The notes: generated by a model not told the origin, from the letters alone. Counted from the first letter of the stretch, positions 22,313-34,252 are shown. The stretch: 64,000 nucleotides of DNA from Owenia fusiformis (GCA_903813345.2 CAIIXF020000001.1:33438866-33502865); one strand, 5' to 3'. Made by a program: numbers and translations.

Positions 22313-23185
22313 GGCTTTGTATAAAAAACCTCCTACCTCATACCCACCTACGTGGAACATGATACAGTCATTGAAGGGTTCAATTTTAAAGATTATGAAA
22401 GCTCAATATGATTTGTGCCTTTGAAACTCCTTAGTGGCCACTCAAACGCTTAAATTGGAAATTCTGATATATCTGTAATGTATGACTTTTTATATCTGCC
22501 AATTTAATCAAGGGTAGAGTAGATGGTAAATATAGTGACATACATTTATGAATATAGCGTTCATTTGGATTTGCTACTCCGTGCTGGCTTCTAATTTTTT
22601 TCTTCTTTACATTAACATGCATATTGCACATTTCAATCATTGCATATTGTTTAATCCCATACAAAGTTAAATTTTAAACCAAAAAAGCTTGCCGAGATAA
22701 TAAGTTTAACATAAACTTGTAACAAGGAGGTACTTTGACCTTTTGGCTGATCACAAAAAAAAGTACAAGGTAGGCCGAAATTTCTGTAACATTCTTGATA
22801 ATGCACTGATTTCAAAACGTTTGACATGAGAATTTTGTCCCATATATTAGAATCAGTCTGATCCAACCTGACAGAGATCCTCCACAAATATTCTGTGCAA
22901 TATTGGAACATTGAGACCAATAAGTAAGAAATTCTGGCTGAATTATTATTGAGTCAAATGTTCAAATTTAGGTCAGACAGATTAGTGAAATACTCACTGC
23001 GTTCTAAAGAACATAAAAAACATAATTAAACATGTGTGTGCAGGTGCCACCAGGAAATTACCTAAAATGGTTATAAAACACAGCAAGAAAAGGAAAACAT
23101 CTAAAAGCACACCAGTCATAAGGAAAACAAATCCCTACTATCCCAAATCATAATCAATCATGAATAGAAACAGTGTCCAATTGTA
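22313..23185. other. No gene seen
   Basis: Open frames here are short and unrecognised. No repeat family from this window is present. Confidence 0.3.
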
Positions 23186-23189
23186 TTGT

Positions 23190-23505
23190 ATTTTGTTTAC
23201 CACCAATGAAGGTGAGCAATACCTCTTGGGTATGTCCCATTTATATACAGTCGAAATTTACGTAATTAACATGGAAGATAGACCGAGAAACCCCTCCTTG
23301 AAGGAGCCCTGTGTTCTTTTATGTGCACTTATACATAGACATACAAGTACACACCACAGCCTTTTGTACGAGTTGCGGACCACTCAGTCAAACACCCTGA
23401 AGTACTTCACGCAAACAAGCAAATTTAGTCTTGCCTGAACCGGGGATCGAATCCGGGACCTATTGCGTAAGAGGTAACTCCGCTACCGCTGAGCCCACTA
23501 CAAAC
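23190..23505 (-). mobile_element. tRNA-derived SINE
   Basis: The tRNA-like head at 23437-23505 reads, on the minus strand, GTGGGCTCAGCGGTAGCGG (A box) and CCCGGATTCGATCCCCGG (B box) at the usual spacing for RNA polymerase III promoters. A non-tRNA body continues to about 23190 and ends near an ACAAAATACAATACAATTG tail. The 3' boundary is approximate. Confidence 0.7.
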
Positions 23506-23756
23506 CACCAGAACACAACCAGGCATGACCTGTTACATAACCAATAAACACAACCAAACAAATACACCCATCAAACAATCATATCAGGCGCAACATGAGA
23601 TACCTACATATGCAACCAACTTTTGCCAACCAGAAACAACACTGACCACACAACACAATCGGGCGCAACTCGATACCCTACCAAAGTGGGTGCAATGTGC
23701 TACCCAATACATACAAAGAACACATTCGAAAAACTAACTTTCTAAACTATGAACTC

Positions 23757-23880
23757 TTACCTTGAGACATAATCAGTGTTTGCCTTTAAACCATTATGCC
23801 CTCCCCCAACCCTTCCCTGGCTGCTGATGAACATATCATGGACTACCACCCATGAGTACGAAACAGCTTGTGCTCTTATA
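23757..23880 (-). pseudogene. Possible peptidyl-tRNA hydrolase-like exon remnant
   Basis: The minus frame reads SWVVVHDMFISSQGRVGGGH then NGLKANTDYVS and runs into AAGGTAAGAG, a splice donor. Bacterial-type peptidyl-tRNA hydrolases share VxHDDLDLPxGxxR...GGHNG, with catalytic Asp and Asn in these motifs. Here VVHD and GGHNG remain but the segment between is about eight residues short and the second Asp is Met. Resemblance only. Confidence 0.22.
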
Positions 23881-24524
23881 ATAACAAACATATAAAAGAG
23901 AAGGTTCACTACTGAACAGGATATCCAGCCTTTCTCTTCAAAAATGAAAATAGGAGATGACACCACAAATGTCATCATCCTAGGATCAACTAAATATACT
24001 CTAACTGTCACATAATCACTGACAGTGGTTAGGCACTAGACTATGTCTCCCAGTTCCCCCAAACGAGACCACTCACCATTTGACACAAATTGCATGACTT
24101 GGTGCATGTTCATAATGAGTGATGTCTCGAAACATGGTCTAAGTCACCATTCCCAAAACTATACTATTATCTTTGTGGTATCAATGCTGAAAAATGTATC
24201 AAGTGTCAATATGATGAATATTTCGTGTTTCCTGTATCTCAGAACTGAAACTGTTATATGAATTGCAGGACTTTTGCAATTTGATAGACATGAGACAAGA
24301 AATGTCCCGCCACAAGAGACTAAAGTGTGCAGCATAAAGTTTTATGAATTAAAAGACATATACATTGATTTTCTTCAAGTACATATAGTGGGTATTTAGT
24401 GGAATTTTTATGAGAAACATGGCTATTTTAAGCTGTTGCTAGGTCGTTTCTAGGCAAATTTAACCTTTATTTCAAGCTATTGCAAGGTAGTTGCTAGGCA
24501 AAATTGTCAGACATAACTGCATCA
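23881..24524. other. No gene seen
   Basis: Contains repeated GTTGCTAGGnnnnTTCTAGGCAAA phrases at 24434-24500 just before the next element. Otherwise unremarkable. Confidence 0.3.
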
Positions 24525-25789
24525 ATAATCACGATGCCCATGTCAAGCTGCGCGCCTACTAGGCACGCAGTTTGAAACTCTGACAAACTGCACGCATATT
24601 TCAAAATGTAAGACGGGGAGGACACGACTCCTAAAAAAAGCCAGAATACGACAAATACAAGGTTAGTCTCGTTCTAAATATAGTACCATTCTGTGAAGAT
24701 GAACTTAATTTACTCATAGTACTCAATGTTGTTCCCGATGTAAACCTAGTTATCTCAATATAAGGGTCTTAAGTAACTTCTGTGTTCAAAATTTACAGTG
24801 TAAAGTTATATCTATGTCTTTTCCTCGTCATTTGCCGTTTATTCAGCCATTGTGTATGTGTATGCTAGGATATATAGGATCACTCCATCTGATTAAAGCA
24901 GCATAGTCTGTGTTCAAAACGATAATACGCCATAAACGTGATTTAAACATATTTCTTGTCAAACTGGGCGCCTATATTACATGTATTTCCCAAACGGCGT
25001 GCCTAATATTTCCAAACTGCTTGCCTATCCAAGCTTGTTTTGTATTATTAGAAAACATATGCGCCATATGTTAGCCACATATCAATCTAACAGTAGAACC
25101 CCATAATTGAAATACTATGTGAGTTCATCCACCAAGATGATGATCTGGAAATAAAAGTTTTTTCGTTCCCAACTTAATTGTTACTTCTATTATACATTTT
25201 GACTTTCAATATGAAAATCTCATAAAATCTGACGATAGCGAAATGTCCAAAGCTATATGAAAAACACCTACACACCTGCCTCTGTAGAAATTCCAATGAT
25301 AATATGTACTGTTGATAGTATGTGAGCAGTTTGTAATTTCCTGGCTAAAATAGGCACGCAGTTTGTGCTTTATTTCCGTTTAATCTCCCGATTATCTGTT
25401 TTATCTCGAAATATTTTGAATTATACATGATAAATACGTAAGGAATTAAATATAGAATGAGTCTGAAGTATTTATCATTTATGTTTAAAGTGCTAGATCA
25501 ATTTACGTATAAATTCCTGTTAAATCAGTGACGAAAATGCCATTAATTTGCTTATGTTTTAAAACCTAGGTCCATTTGTAAATTGTTTTTGCTAGTATTT
25601 GCAAGATTTGTATATTCGCCACAGAATGAACGCATTAAACAAGAAAACAATGCAGGATAAATGTCTTAAAATTACGTTTCAAAATTCAGACTCCAACTTG
25701 AATGATGCAATGTTGTTAGGCACACAGTTTGTGATCGAAACAAACTGCGCGCCTAAAGGCGCGCAGCTTGACATGGGCACCGTGATAAT
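24525..25789. mobile_element. Inverted-repeat element with AAACTGCGCGCCTA words and 5-bp TSD
   Basis: The element proper is 24530-25784 between ATAAT duplications (24525-24529, 25785-25789). Inverted ends of about 30 bp begin CACGATGCCCATGTCAAGC and CACGGTGCCCATGTCAAGC. The word CAAACTGCGCGCCTA recurs in both orientations (about 24545-24595, 24962, 24993, 25015, 25345, 25715 and 25740) and forms GCGCGCC-TAAA-GGCGCGC near 25747. No transposase. The internal 109-codon frame at 25599-25928 crosses the border and is not credible. Confidence 0.75.
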
Positions 25790-25990
25790 GCTTACTGGTA
25801 AAAACTGTTACTACCGGTATATGTTAAATAATGTGGATGGGATCCAAAAGCATACCAGAAATATTGTGTGCAAATGGCAAAATGGGCATTGTAACCTGTT
25901 GCCGTGTTATTGCTATGCAACATGGTGATGTCACTTCTGTAAATATGTTAGAATTGTTGTGTTTTAGGATAAGAAAACTTTTTGTAGTGG

Positions 25991-26558
25991 TCTTATACAG
26001 CGCTTGCATTAGGTTAGAAAATTTGTGAGTCCCAAGGACGCAATTTTTTTAAAAAAGTGTGTCCCCTATTTCTAGCCTGTAGGTATAACTTTATTTTAAA
26101 AGCATTTTTTACCATTTAACACCTTTCAGCTTTTGATTTCTTGCCGCGAATTTAAAACGGAAGTAAACGTTAAGTACGGACTGAATAAATGCATGTCCGT
26201 TCATTCAGCAATGAATACATTTTATTTCATGAATAACATAATATTTGTTTCTGAATAGGAAAAACTGTGGCGTGTCATGGTTTCAAATCTATAAATAAAC
26301 AAAGTCGAAAAAATTCGAGAGAATCATGATTATTTGTAAATATTCAACATGTTACAATATTATTTATTTACGATTCAAATAAAGGTGAGAGATCATAATT
26401 ATTTGTTTTTGTTAGGTATCGTTGTAAACACATTGTAGTATTGACCTAAAAAAATTTTGCGTCCAAAAAACGGAAATATTTTCAATTTTTGCATCCTCCA
26501 AATTATTTTTGAGTCCTTAACATGTACGGGACGCTGTTAATGCAAGCCCTGTCTTATA
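25991..26558. mobile_element. hAT-like MITE with 7-bp TSD TCTTATA
   Basis: Element 25998-26551. Ends CAGCGCTTGCATTA and the complement of TAATGCAAGCCCTG. TCTTATA flanks both sides (25991-25997, 26552-26558). CAG-starting ends with a 7-8 bp duplication fit hAT. The interior has TGTGTCCC and TTGCGTCC words near the ends and no coding capacity. Confidence 0.75.
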
Positions 26559-26806
26559 TCATCCTAGCATATATTAAGTGAATTTATATTGTAAAAATAA
26601 GTGCTATGTGGTTGCTAGGCAAATATATGATATCACAAACAATCAAACCAAGAGCTTATTCAATACCCGGGGCTTAGTTGTGTACCAAATGAAACGAGAA
26701 ACGACACGATATCCGGGGCATCATTATTAGCTACATAATTGATTAACTTAAATATATGACATGTAAAAAAGGGTTGATACGAACAGAATAAACAGGGAAA
26801 TGTAAT
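26559..26806. other. Spacer, no gene seen
   Basis: Contains ATACCCGGGGC and ATCCGGGGC phrases. Nothing recognised. Confidence 0.25.
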
Positions 26807-28076
26807 TTAAAGGGACCCAACACCATGGTCACATGATCAGTCGTGTGGAGGTAAGCTCCCAGTTGAAATAAAAGCACTGTCCTCCTTTGGTTTCTGTGAA
26901 AAGTAGCTAATACCCTCATGTATTGGTCAGTTTGTGTGTCACACGACTAATCCATACCATATGCTTCATTCAACATATTTTGTGCTATTGAGCTGCATAT
27001 ATAAACAGTACTTTGCAACTAAGGTCATACAGTATACTTACCCCTTGCAAATTGTAATTTATTGAATTCACAGTAAACCCATCAATTTTTAAGAAAACAA
27101 AGAATATTGTTCTCATGGATCTATTATTTATGTTAGACTAACTATGAAAATATAGATATGAAATAATATGTTAGCTTGAAGTCATATATAAGATAAAAAT
27201 ATATGTTCATGCATTTGCATTTTTCCAAAGGGAATATTCCCATGTAAGTAAATACAGGTGCAATATATAATTTATATGTATATCTATGTCATCTGTCTAT
27301 ACATGCGCGTATAGCCTAGTGTTACATGTGAACAAGATGGTTCTGGAAAGAAATGAGCGTGGCAGATTTGCTAAAAAGCCACATACACCACAAAAGCAAG
27401 ACCAATTTGAAAGTAAGTTCATTATTCTCAAGGGTACACTTCAAGCGAAAGCTACATTGCTACAGGGTGGCCTATCATTCTGAGACAAATGTATTATCCA
27501 ACGATTGTGATTTTCGAAGCTAAAATGTGATATCTTGAGCAGATGGAAATACATTCCCATGAGATATGTATATATAGTCAAAAGTGATAACTATTTATTG
27601 AGTGTAATGAAATGTATCCTTCGCTAACTCCTTTTGTTTGAGATAATTATCATGAAATATTTTTAGATTAATTTTTATGTGTGTCATTGATCCTAATCCA
27701 CCCTGTAGTCTGGTGTTTGTAGAGCATTGCGACCCGTACAACTTATTCTCACAAATATCAAACCTCATTTACTAATTAATTTTTTGTGTGAATATGAAGA
27801 GTCCAAGCATTGCTTTTTTATGTTTATTGTATAGCTATATTTAGCCTTGATATCCATGATTTTTTAAAACAAAATCTCACCGTTAGATTTCGAGCTATTC
27901 ATGTTTACTCATTTGTCTAATTGGAAAACAATGCAAATCTCATTTTTTCAAAAGAAAAAAATTGAAATTCTAAGACGGTGAAAAATCATTAAAAAATACA
28001 CCGATTCAGAATCCGGCAAGCATTTTCCCTTATTCCTCTCCGTTAAGAAGTTTTGTAAGGTGTTGGGTCCCTTTAA
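26807..28076. mobile_element. Kolobok-like TTAA element
   Basis: TTAA duplications at 26807-26810 and 28073-28076 flank perfect 14-bp inverted ends AGGGACCCAACACC and GGTGTTGGGTCCCT. TTAA targets with AGGG-type ends are typical of Kolobok (piggyBac also uses TTAA). The element is 1,262 bp, too short for a whole transposase, but it includes a candidate first exon at 27338-27412. Confidence 0.8.
27338..27412 (+). other. Candidate first exon inside the TTAA element
   Basis: ATG at 27338 gives MVLERNERGRFAKKPHTPQK followed by QDQFES, ending at AAAGTAAGTTC, a good splice donor. It is basic and hydrophilic, like N-termini of DNA-binding proteins. It could be the surviving 5' exon of the transposase. 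No downstream exon identified. Confidence 0.35.
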
Positions 28077-29225
28077 GTGGCGATTGTGTTTTCTGCTTAT
28101 GTGTGTCACCCTGCTTTTGAAGCTCCCATAACAGTATGGCTCACGTGATTATGCAAATGAGAAAACCCCATTGGTTTCACGGCAGCACAATCAAAACTGA
28201 TGCGGACAATCTTCGTTTTAACCGTTTCTGAATGGTGCATGTGCTGACATATTCAGCTCTGGACTGTATGTCCAAACCCCTAAGATTAGAGCTGATTTTA
28301 GGTTCCAACTTTGTGCCAAGTTTGGTTGCTAAACTCCCATTCTCCATTGGTGAGTTACATGTATAGCTGAAAAAGGATCCAGACAGGATCCGAGACGTCC
28401 TGTTAAGTAAAATAAAGGTTGTGAAAAGAAGAAAAAAACATTTTTTTGATATATATTCTTGTATATATAAGCCATTTAAATAACAAATTACATCTCCAAC
28501 AGAAATAGCGTTTAAATCAGTAAGTTATTAAAAAGGTATCACCCTGTAATTTTATATAAATACACATTCAGTTTTGTATATTTTGTATCTAAATGTCTTT
28601 AGGAGACAATCAAAATCAACAAAATATATTTTTTGGAGGAAACTCCTACTAAACAAATATTGGTCTAAGCAATAGCACATCTATTTCGTAAAAGAACTGA
28701 TAATTGTACTAGGGTAACTTTAAGTTTTAACACCATCAGGGTTCTGTGTGTCATTCTATGAAATTCAATTCCTTCAAATTGAAAATATACATTTCACTTT
28801 TGTAAGGATGAATATAGTTATTTTTGTGTAGAATCTCATGGACATGAAAGGTCAATATAAAAAGCCACAAGACACATAGCCTCATAGACCTCAATAAAGG
28901 AGTAAATCTTCAAGGTTTACATATTTGACATTTCAATTGATAATAATATTGGGATAGCCACACCACATATCTATACTTAAACAGAGGCACCTAAGGAAGA
29001 GAAAGCAAGATGTATTCAAGCAAATCATATCTCAAACTCCGGAGAAATTCCGACTTTACTTCAAAATACAAAGTTGGCAAATCAGTGCCAATAAAAATGG
29101 TTCCACAATATGAGGTTGATACAGTATCCTTCAAGTAAGTTGATATTTACTTTTCTATAACTTTACACACAAAGTCTTTGCAGCAGTCATTTCTCCATAA
29201 TATATCTCAGAGTGGTATGCATCTG
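28077..29225. other. Mostly unique DNA; possible 3' end of a retroelement
   Basis: 28366-28440 carries GCTGAAAAAGGATCC, AGACA, GGATCCGAGACGTCC, an AATAAAG signal and an A-rich end. This resembles 3' ends of decayed retroelements and a degenerate hammerhead core. 28880-29150 shows only short frames. No gene recognised. Confidence 0.3.
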
Positions 29226-29227
29226 CC

Positions 29228-29345
29228 CTGTCAACCCTCACGCATTAGGCGTGATTGTTACGCATTTGCTGGAAAAACTGAAATCATGCATCAATTTTGC
29301 GTGTATGATAACATGTCATGCATATCACGCATTATGTTGATATTT
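29228..29345 (-). mobile_element. Word-array element fragment (CACGCATT type)
   Basis: CTGCCCTGTCAACCCTCACG start, then ATTAGGCGTGATTGTTACGC and a copy of the 1031-1320 end. Truncated at about 29345. Confidence 0.7.
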
Positions 29346-29720
29346 AAAAAATCTGCACTACGACTTTTTTATTTTCCAACCTACATACCCCAAATTTTGC
29401 ACTTTTATATAGTGCCAAGGGTTCTTCAACTTGGATTATATTTGATCTAAAAGAGGAGTTCAATTGGTCCGCCACCCTAATTGATGATATATTTTAGTTT
29501 TGGTCGCCTTGCTGATATTGCAGTATCAATGAAATGTAAGCTAAGTTTTTTTCAAGCTGTCTTAATCGCCAGCTTTAGTTGAGCAATTTTCTAGATTGGG
29601 TGTTTTCATACAATAACCTGGAGACCTTCCCATACCCTATACTCACTGGGGTTTGTGTCAGGGCTATTAGCTTGGTGATCATCAGGTCGTAGGGCAGTAT
29701 CAGTTCAGGAATATTTTGCA
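29346..29720. other. No gene seen
   Basis: Unique AT-rich sequence. Confidence 0.25.
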
Positions 29721-30111
29721 AAGGACGATTCTCGGTTTGGAGAACGAAGTTCATCAATATAAATGAGCATTATCCCTGCTTCGGACAAATTTGATTTTTT
29801 TACATAATATAGAGTTGAAGGTCTTCTTTTGAATGGTCATAATTTAATTTGGGTAATATTTCTAGATTTTTTGCAAAAAAATATTAGCGCAGTACACTTA
29901 TGAACTTTTTTCCCCAAATCGAGACTTGTATTTTATTGAATCGGTCTAATTGATCGTTATCCCTGCTTCAGACCAATTTGTTATTTTACATCTTGTAGAT
30001 TTAAATGTCCTCTTTTGAATATTCATAGTTTAATTTGGGTAATATTTCTATATTTTTCATGAAAAAAATTATTAGCCCAGGAGACTGTTCTCCAAACCGA
30101 GAATCGTCCTT
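29721..30111. mobile_element. MITE with perfect 25-bp inverted repeats
   Basis: 29721-29745 (AAGGACGATTCTCGG...) is exactly repeated inverted at 30087-30111. The interior is a direct duplication of about 170 bp: the phrases TTATCCCTGCTTC, GGTCATAATTTAATTTGGG and TATTAGC occur twice. No clear target duplication and no coding capacity. Confidence 0.8.
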
Positions 30112-30259
30112 ATGCTTATTTCTCATGGCACACCGCATGTTTGAGTGAGACGCTGTATCCAAGTAAAAGTGTATAATTCATGATCCATGGCTAGATAACA
30201 ACCTCAAGTTTCATTTGGTATGCAAATTATGATTTAATACAAAAATTAAAAAGTTATTG

Positions 30260-30831
30260 TACAGGGTGGTCAAAAAAAAGGAAACCCTAATACCATTTTC
30301 CATCTTTTACATTTTAAAAAATAACTCCCTGATATTTTACACTTTTGTACATCATTCAATTTGCTACCAGCCTACTTTATTTCATGACCATCAGATTGAT
30401 AGTTACAATGTAACAGTACTTTAAAGAACATGCCCAGAGGCCACTATTGCGTTGTGGGGAAACCTTTACTCATCATCTAAAATGTCCCTACCTTTGGGGA
30501 TATGGCAGAGGTAGAGGATATGAGAATGAACTCAGGACAATTGCAAACTTAAAAAGTGAGATCATTTGTGTCATTCAGGCCATACCTGCAGAGGAATGCA
30601 TTGAGGTCATTGACAACTGTGCTGTTTTGCCTACAGCGCGATAATGGCCAAATCTGAAGCATGTTATTCAAAGTGCTGTCAAATTGTGACTATCAGTCTG
30701 ATGGTCATGAAATATGGCAGGGTGATAGGAAATTGAATGATGTACAAATGTGTGAAATATCAAGGAGTAATTCCTTAACATGACAAAGATATAAGGAAAA
30801 TGCAGGGTTTCCATTTTTTGACCACCCTGTA
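30260..30831 (+). mobile_element. mariner/Tc1-like MITE with transposase tail remnant
   Basis: TA at 30260-30261 and 30830-30831. Inverted ends CAGGGTGGTCAAAAAA...GGAAACCCT are about 27 bp with few mismatches. The interior plus strand has LKSEIICVIQAIPAEECIEV followed by IDNC, resembling the C-terminal helices of mariner transposases, then stops. A second mariner-like end (GTCCCACCCTGTA) follows at 30860-30871. Confidence 0.75.
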
Positions 30832-30879
30832 TTTTGAAAAAAAGTGGCGTTTTTTTGTCCCACCCTGTATAAAGCATCA

Positions 30880-31228
30880 TTTTTTGACCAAAATAGCATT
30901 AATACATATAAATTTGATATCTAACGAAGTTCGTGGTGTTGAAAAATGGTCCCAGTTTCATAATAGCAGGCCTCTAAAATTTTGCACATTTACATTGAGC
31001 TCTGTGTTAATTTATCAATCTTCAAAAGACATTTCTAGAGCCCATATTCCTAATATGTTACAAAACATGATTATCTTCAAAATCAGAAGGGGGGAGATAG
31101 TTCCAAAGATATTGACATTTGAATTTTGCAAAATCCCCATTGGCTGCCATTGTAAACCATTATCAATATGGCTTAACTTAAGTATCATTTTCTCAAAAAA
31201 TCCACTTTGGAATTTTCTAATATTGTAG
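30880..31228. repeat. Dispersed repeat, also at 32805-33045
   Basis: 31015-31225 and 32805-33045 share GATTATCTTCAAAAT-like, AAAATCCCCATTGGnTGCCAT and CTTAAGTATCnTTTTCTCAA phrases in the same orientation. Non-coding. The first copy is followed directly by the LINE tail. Confidence 0.6.
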
Positions 31229-31770
31229 ATTTCTATAGTTAATATATTCAGTATACATAGGCTTAAAAGCCAATATTAGCAAAAAGATTATTGTTGAAAA
31301 TTTGAATGTTAATGAAGTTAAAATGAATTTTATGGGTAAAGACATGACACAATGTACCAGTTCAGATTTTAGAAATGAATTTGTCAAACGTAGCAATGTG
31401 GATGTTTTAATGAACAATGTAAAAATTGATAAAAGCTCTTGGTTGCGAGCTCATAATTGTACCAATGAAAATATTCTCCGTATTTAACATTGGAAATCAC
31501 TTCACAATATCTATCCTTGTAATTCGGTCCTGTTCAAGTTCAAAATTAAAAAATCTCCTTTATTTGACCACTGTGGAGTAAATGACACTATTGTACATCA
31601 TTTTATTAAATGTAATAAAGTTAAAGATATTTGGAATAATTTCAATTTGACAGATGAACAAATTTTAGGTCTTCAAACATGTTCTAATTATAAAGATGTT
31701 CTAATAGCCAGAAAAACAATCAAAATTGTCAACTGCCAGAACTATTTAGGTAATATTAAAAGCGAGTAAC
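31229..31770 (+). pseudogene. L1/Tx1-type LINE C-terminal fragment
   Basis: One frame reads VYIGLKANISKKIIVENLN to SWLRAHNCTNENILRI, a TAA stop (31485-31487), then HWKSLHNIYPCNSVLFKFKI, CGVNDTIVHHFIKCNKVKD and WNNF, ending at GNIKSE. This corresponds to the WKFLHNI...FCNENKDDLAHRFITC region of the LINE at 3433-6850 but is diverged from it. 5' truncated and dead. Confidence 0.75.
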
Positions 31771-32350
31771 AAAATATATTTTTGTAAGACAGGTATGTTT
31801 ATTTTGTATGATTGATGTCAATGTACAATTGTAAGTTAATTTTTAAAAAATTTAGAAAAAAAGCCTAGGAAAATAAACATTGAGATCCAATTATAGCTCA
31901 GACTAAATGAACAATGCAGAAAGGAGGTTCATTTTGTTCATGCCAAGATGAATGATAATTATTAATGTAATGCAACAATTTTGAATACCATCTATAAATT
32001 GTAGTTTCTCTAAAAATGAAGTTGATTGCAAAGATTGCTTTTGGGGACTAATAATATAATAATGTATCTTTTTAACTCACCCTGTAGACTATATTTATGG
32101 ATTATACTGATATGGGAAGATATGGATTATATATAATGGACATGATGCACCAGTATCTGAATTATGATCTTGCTATGTTGGTGATGTTCATGCATTTTAA
32201 ATGATTATGTATATCTGAGAATATAAGCTTCAAAATCAATTAAAAAAAAAGTTAATATATTGATTTAAAGAAAATCAAACAGACACATTTCTGAAAATTT
32301 CTTATTTATGATATATCTAGCCGTTAAAAACTATAAAAAACTATATTGGG
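31771..32350. other. No gene seen
   Basis: AT-rich sequence following the LINE tail; may include its 3' untranslated region. Confidence 0.25.
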
Positions 32351-32365
32351 CGCCATGCTAATAGA

Positions 32366-32786
32366 CTAGATGCGAGTAGACATAATCTTGATTTACGTCA
32401 TTAAATATTCAAAATTCAAAGTGATGTCATATTTGAAATCTACATGTAAAAGTACATCTAGAAATATGGTTTCGAAAATTGTTTATCAACTTTGAAAATT
32501 AAATTTTTTTGAAAGTTTGACTTCTCGTTCGGGTTGATTCCCCATAGACCCAATGTTACAAAATCACAAACAGAGAAATATCTTTTCTTGTATCAGACAG
32601 ATAACATTTTCTTTTACTGGACATATTTCAATTTGCATAACTATTAGATACATAAGGATTTTATGAAAATTGAACCACTAAAACAAATGCAATTGAATTT
32701 AAAGGGAACTTTCTGCTATACCCGCCATGCTATCTGACCCGAATGAGCCACCTGGTGGTGAAACTGGTAAATACCTACTCGCATCT
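32366..32786. mobile_element. Inverted-repeat element, ends AGATGCGAGTAG
   Basis: AGATGCGAGTAG at about 32368 and CTACTCGCATCT at about 32776 are inverted. The right part contains TTTAAAGGGAACTTTC and a CACCACCAGGTGGCTC motif (minus strand) that is shared with 2290-2310. Boundaries approximate. Confidence 0.5.
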
Positions 32787-33045
32787 GCGTTATTCATCAA
32801 TCTTCGAAAAAAAACCTGCAGAACAGTTCAAAAGTGATAAAGCCCATATTTCTAGGATGTTACAATTGCATGATCATCTTCAAAATAAGAAGGGTTAAAT
32901 TTTTTCTTTTACCTTGTTCAAAGGATACTACTGGCGTTTCAATTTTGGAAAATCCCCATTGGGTGCCATTATAAACCGCTATCAATATGGCTTTACTTAA
33001 GTATCCTTTTCTCAAAAAGTCCACTATGGAATTTTCTATACTTAA

Positions 33046-34252
33046 AGTCAAAATCTATAATATAAAAATAATATAAAAGATATAAAAAATATACGTATTA
33101 AGTATATACTTATGTCAAAAAATGGTGCCGTATATATAGCAAGTGAAATTCAAGGGTTTTATTGTCATAACTGACTCCACTTTAAGGGTTTGTTATATAA
33201 AGTATATATGAACAATTGATCATATACTCCAGAGTTTTCATGTCATATAAGCCTTGTTTAGTTCAAATATCAAAGCATTACATCAAGGAAAGTAGTTTAA
33301 TTCAATGAAAACTAATAATATCGAAATTGACACTTCCCGTCCACCATCTTAAATGCGAAGGTGACAGCCGTAACCTTCGCTTGATACTGACCAGTGAAAT
33401 CAAATTGAAATAAGACAAAGTTGATTCATTGACCTAGACTAAATATCTATTGAAGGTATGTTTGTGAAACATGCTCTATCTTTAGTTTATCATGATATAT
33501 GGTTGTCCCAAGGTCAGTACACATTTCTTGATAACATATGAAATAACCACAATATATCATATGTTTATATGATTTCAATGGGTTAATAATTAACAGTACT
33601 GAAGTTGATTATGTTTACCTCCCTTATGTCATGTGCAAGACTGTAATTTTGATTTATGTGTTTATTTATTATAGTTTTGATATAAAGATAGCGTATAGTA
33701 TATAAGAGAGAAAAGCTAGGGCTGAGAGAGGGTGCATTTAGGTGCATTTGTCATGTTAAAATTGTGTATAGCATATGCATGTGCATTTCCTGTAACTATT
33801 GTTGAATCAAAATATCTTTGAATATGCATTTATGAATGCTTCATGTAGTATCATTACTTAGATATGCATGACTATCTATTGTACATGAAATACTGTACTC
33901 GATCCCATTTAATGATTAATTTCAAGAATTTTGAGAAACCACTATTTTGGGGCTATTAAATTCCATGGATTTTACAAGTTAAAATTTCACTGTTCTCTTA
34001 TTCCTCAAGCTCTTTAAAGTAAGTTACCTAGACTGATTTGGGTAAGGCTAGACCAAAGGAATGACTCTTATTTAAAGAGTGTAGATGAAGCAGCATTTAA
34101 AGGATTTATTGAAAAGGGTAAAGTATGACATGTACAATCTCTAATTACACTTAAAACGGGCAATGAGGGATAGAAACACAATTAGAGTAACCTAATGTTT
34201 AGGGGCCTTTAGGTACTAAAAGATGTACACCAAGTTTGTCTATCAACTTAGG
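33046..34252. other. No gene seen
   Basis: Low-complexity AT-rich DNA with no credible frame, tRNA or repeat family of this window. Confidence 0.3.

Noticed and set aside
25599-25928. 109-codon frame MQDLYIRHRMNALNKK
   Set aside because: It crosses the border of the element at 24530-25784 and resembles no family.
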